DNA of 64,000 bases from G963662905 sp965230045 (GTDB lineage: Bacteria; Bacteroidota; Bacteroidia; Bacteroidales; WRLA01). The stretch spans positions 1,674,001 through 1,738,000 of the forward strand of contig OZ245940.1 in the NCBI GenBank assembly GCA_965230045.1. The letters run 5' to 3'. Below, piece after piece: positions 62,073 through 64,000 of the stretch (positions within the stretch are counted from its first letter, which is position 1; each line of letters begins with the position of its first letter). A program made the position numbers and the translations under genes. The notes beneath the pieces are model-generated. The model worked only from the letters and a program-made list of their open reading frames with translations, made no database searches and had not been told where the DNA came from.

Positions 62073-63707
62073 ATGATTAGAATTGAAGAAATAAATCTCT
62101 TTGTAGGACAAAACAGGGAGCTTTTGATAGATCGGATATGTAAGATCTTTTCCCTTGAACCAGAGGATATCACGGAAGTGCAAATCGTAAAAAAGGCAGT
62201 GGATTCCAGGAATAAAAAGCGGATTTTGTTGGTTTATTCGCTTGATGTTTCATTGGTTGATGATGATCAAGTCCTTGAAAAATGGAATGCGAAGGCGGAG
62301 AAGGATGAGGATTTTGCTAAAGTGATGCAACGCCACCGTGTGCGCAAAGCAGATGTTTTTCATTTTCAGATTTTAGTGCCCGACCGCAAACCGGAACACC
62401 GGCCTGTGATTGTGGGCAGCGGTCCTGCGGGATTGTTTGCAGCGCTTTATCTGGCCAAAGCCGGATTGCGTCCCGTCATTCTTGAACGCGGAAAAAAAGT
62501 GGAAGAACGTGGGGATGATGTGGAAGGATTTTTCCGTGGCGGTGAGCTGGATACAGAGTCCAATATCCAGTTTGGCGAAGGCGGCGCAGGAACCTTTAGT
62601 GATGGCAAACTCTATACGCTCATCAATGATCCGCGCACAGATTATATTTTTCGGGAATTCCATGCGGCAGGAGCTCCGGCAGAAATTCTCTATGATGCCA
62701 AACCGCATATCGGGACGGACATCCTGCGGAAGGTGGTGAAAAATATGCGCGACAAAATTATTTCCCTGGGCGGCGAATTCCGTTTTCAAAGCCAGATGAC
62801 AGATATCCGCATCAAAGACGGACAGGTAAATTCGGTTCTGATCGGTCGTGAGGAAGAAATTCCGGCCAATATCCTGATCGCTGCGGTAGGACATTCAGCA
62901 CGCGATACCTTTGAGCTTTTCCATCAAAAGGGCATCGAAATGCAGTCCAAAACATTTTCGATTGGTGTGCGTATCGAGCATGAACGGGAATTTATCGATC
63001 AATCGCAATACGACCGTTTTGCCGGACATCCCGATTTGCCCACAGCACGTTACAAACTCAGTCACCGTTTGAAAAACGGGCGCGGGGTTTATACCTTTTG
63101 CATGTGCCCGGGAGGTTTCGTTGTAGCTGCCGCCAGCGAAAAGCATCATGTGGTAACCAATGGCATGAGTTATTACGCTCAGGACAATTTCAATTCCAAT
63201 GCCGCCATCCTGGTCAATGTGCGTCCCGGCGATTTCGGTTCCAACCATCCGCTGGCAGGCGTTAACTTCCAGCGCAAATGGGAGTCCAAAGCCTATTCGC
63301 TTGCACGGGGACATTATCGCGCCCCGGTGCAGAAAGTAGGCGATTTTATGAAAGACAAAGTTTCCAAAGGATTTGGCGCTGTAAAACCGACCTATCGCCC
63401 GGGAACGTTTTTCGTAAACCTCAAAGACTGCCTGCCGCCTTATGTGACCAATGGCATAAAATCGGGCTTGAAAGCATTCGATCGTAAAATTCCCGGATTT
63501 GCACAGGGCGATGCGCTGCTGACCGGCATTGAAAGCCGCTCGAGCAGCCCGCTGCGCATATTACGCGACGATCATTGCGAATCTTCTGTAAAAGGCTTTT
63601 TTCCTGCCGGGGAAGGTGCGGGATATGCCGGAGGAATCGTTTCATCAGCTATTGATGGTTTGCACGTTGCCGAAGCCGTGGTGCAGAAAGTGCAGGAGGG
63701 AGTGTAA
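62073..63707 (+). CDS. FAD-dependent dehydrogenase of the COG2509 type
   Basis: A 544-residue cytoplasmic flavoprotein, probably an NAD(P)/FAD oxidoreductase of unknown substrate. About 105 N-terminal residues form a small separate domain (MIRIEEINLFVGQNRELLIDRI...) typical of the family. The FAD-binding motif is VIVGSGPAGLFAALYLAKAG (about 112-131), followed by LERGKKVEERG. Conserved family features include FGEGGAGTFSDGKL, YTFCMCPGGFVVAAA and the C-terminal FAD contact FPAGEGAGYAGGIVSSAIDG. It lies downstream of repeat elements and has no close partner gene. Confidence 0.88.
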   Translation: MIRIEEINLFVGQNRELLIDRICKIFSLEPEDITEVQIVKKAVDSRNKKRILLVYSLDVSLVDDDQVLEKWNAKAEKDEDFAKVMQRHRVRKADVFHFQILVPDRKPEHRPVIVGSGPAGLFAALYLAKAGLRPVILERGKKVEERGDDVEGFFRGGELDTESNIQFGEGGAGTFSDGKLYTLINDPRTDYIFREFHAAGAPAEILYDAKPHIGTDILRKVVKNMRDKIISLGGEFRFQSQMTDIRIKDGQVNSVLIGREEEIPANILIAAVGHSARDTFELFHQKGIEMQSKTFSIGVRIEHEREFIDQSQYDRFAGHPDLPTARYKLSHRLKNGRGVYTFCMCPGGFVVAAASEKHHVVTNGMSYYAQDNFNSNAAILVNVRPGDFGSNHPLAGVNFQRKWESKAYSLARGHYRAPVQKVGDFMKDKVSKGFGAVKPTYRPGTFFVNLKDCLPPYVTNGIKSGLKAFDRKIPGFAQGDALLTGIESRSSSPLRILRDDHCESSVKGFFPAGEGAGYAGGIVSSAIDGLHVAEAVVQKVQEGV

Positions 63708-63871
63708 GCCTATTTTTAAAGAGTGTAAAACCGGGCATGTACATCCTGCAAACCGAAAAGGAAGTATTGGATGTTGTTTCTGCTTTTCGGGCATAATGAC
63801 TTTAAGGTTTGGTTTTGGGTGGTTTTCGTTCTCATTATTCCTGATTTATTCAGAGGGAGTATTTGTTTTTA

Positions 63872-64000
63872 CTAATCAATGGATAGGCTGTCAATTACTG
63901 CAATAATGTCTTTCAAATCACGGTCTTTCCATTGATTAATTCTACTTTCCATTATTTCTGCAATATATTTATCTTGGTTTTTAAAAACCAATGTGTTTTT
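63872..64000 (-). CDS. C-terminal end of an unidentified gene (5' part beyond window)
   Basis: Forty-two codons are open from the right edge to a TAG at 63872-63874. The translation (ending ...INQWKDRDLKDIIAVIDSLSID) is a credible soluble helical C-terminus with balanced charges. The opposite strand has no gene here. The family cannot be told from this fragment. It converges on the FAD oxidoreductase gene, with 164 bp between that show nothing recognisable. Confidence 0.5.
   Translation of the reverse strand, partial: KNTLVFKNQDKYIAEIMESRINQWKDRDLKDIIAVIDSLSID

Noticed and set aside
61738..62076. 112-codon open frame across elements B' and C'
   Set aside because: Consists of repeat sequence and runs into the start of the FAD oxidoreductase gene.
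63616..63906. 96-codon plus-strand open frame near the right edge
   Set aside because: Its first third is the FAD oxidoreductase gene in another frame and the rest has no protein-like pattern.

Overview
The window is chromosomal DNA from an anaerobic or fermentative member of the Bacteroidota. Four things point there. Many genes are preceded by the phylum's -7 promoter motif TAnnTTTG. Several secreted proteins carry type IX secretion system (T9SS) sorting domains, of type A at 4765, 48444 and 53948 and of type B at 46305. The DUF4271-hemD-rnpA-S41 protease gene order is familiar from this phylum. The energy genes are those of a fermenter: pyruvate:ferredoxin oxidoreductase, phosphotransacetylase, acetate kinase and hybrid cluster protein. 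I cannot name the genus. I saw no rRNA, tRNA or CRISPR array.

Layout. 1-4.3 kb: 3' end of a DUF4143 ATPase, CCA-adding enzyme, and an isocitrate-dehydrogenase-like gene coupled to an HD-domain gene. 4.7-9 kb: a large T9SS cargo protein and a dihydroorotate-dehydrogenase-like flavoprotein divergent from nifJ. 9-16 kb: nifJ, e(P4)-type phosphatase lipoprotein, 5-formyl-THF cyclo-ligase, SppA. 16-23.4 kb: two-lobed retropepsin-like protease, MATE transporter, lipoprotein, LutA-like protein, and a leftward sixA-ppk1-ppx polyphosphate cluster. 24-31 kb: secreted C1 peptidase, two glycosyltransferases, and a His-rich membrane protein ahead of a TonB receptor. 31-34.6 kb: leftward pta-hbd-ackA. 35-41.5 kb: beta-barrel protein, DUF4271, hemD, rnpA, S41 protease, O-antigen ligase, cytidine deaminase. 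41.5-45.6 kb: hcp with its Rrf2 regulator, and split transketolase. 46.3-55.6 kb: a surface-protein region with one T9SS type B protein and a tandem array of three ~538-residue T9SS type A paralogues, the middle one split by an IS66-family element with an exact 8-bp target duplication. 55.9-64 kb: ClpB, FkbM methyltransferase, TPR protein, FAD oxidoreductase, and the C-terminus of an unknown gene.

The most unusual structure lies between genes. A family of palindromic fold-back elements appears at 23.5, 45.6-46.3, 58.5 and 61.6-61.95 kb. The best copy (45776-46302) is a 527-bp nest of perfect inverted arms ending in 12-bp terminal repeats, and two copies end exactly at the stop codons of neighbouring genes. 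A different palindromic sequence sits at 47.85-48.0 kb.

Functionally, pyruvate is probably oxidised by NifJ to acetyl-CoA and turned into acetate and ATP by Pta and AckA. Hcp, under an apparent Fe-S Rrf2 regulator with matching operators, would handle nitrosative stress. The PPK/PPX/SixA cluster handles polyphosphate. The T9SS proteins, TonB receptor and glycosyltransferases build the cell surface.
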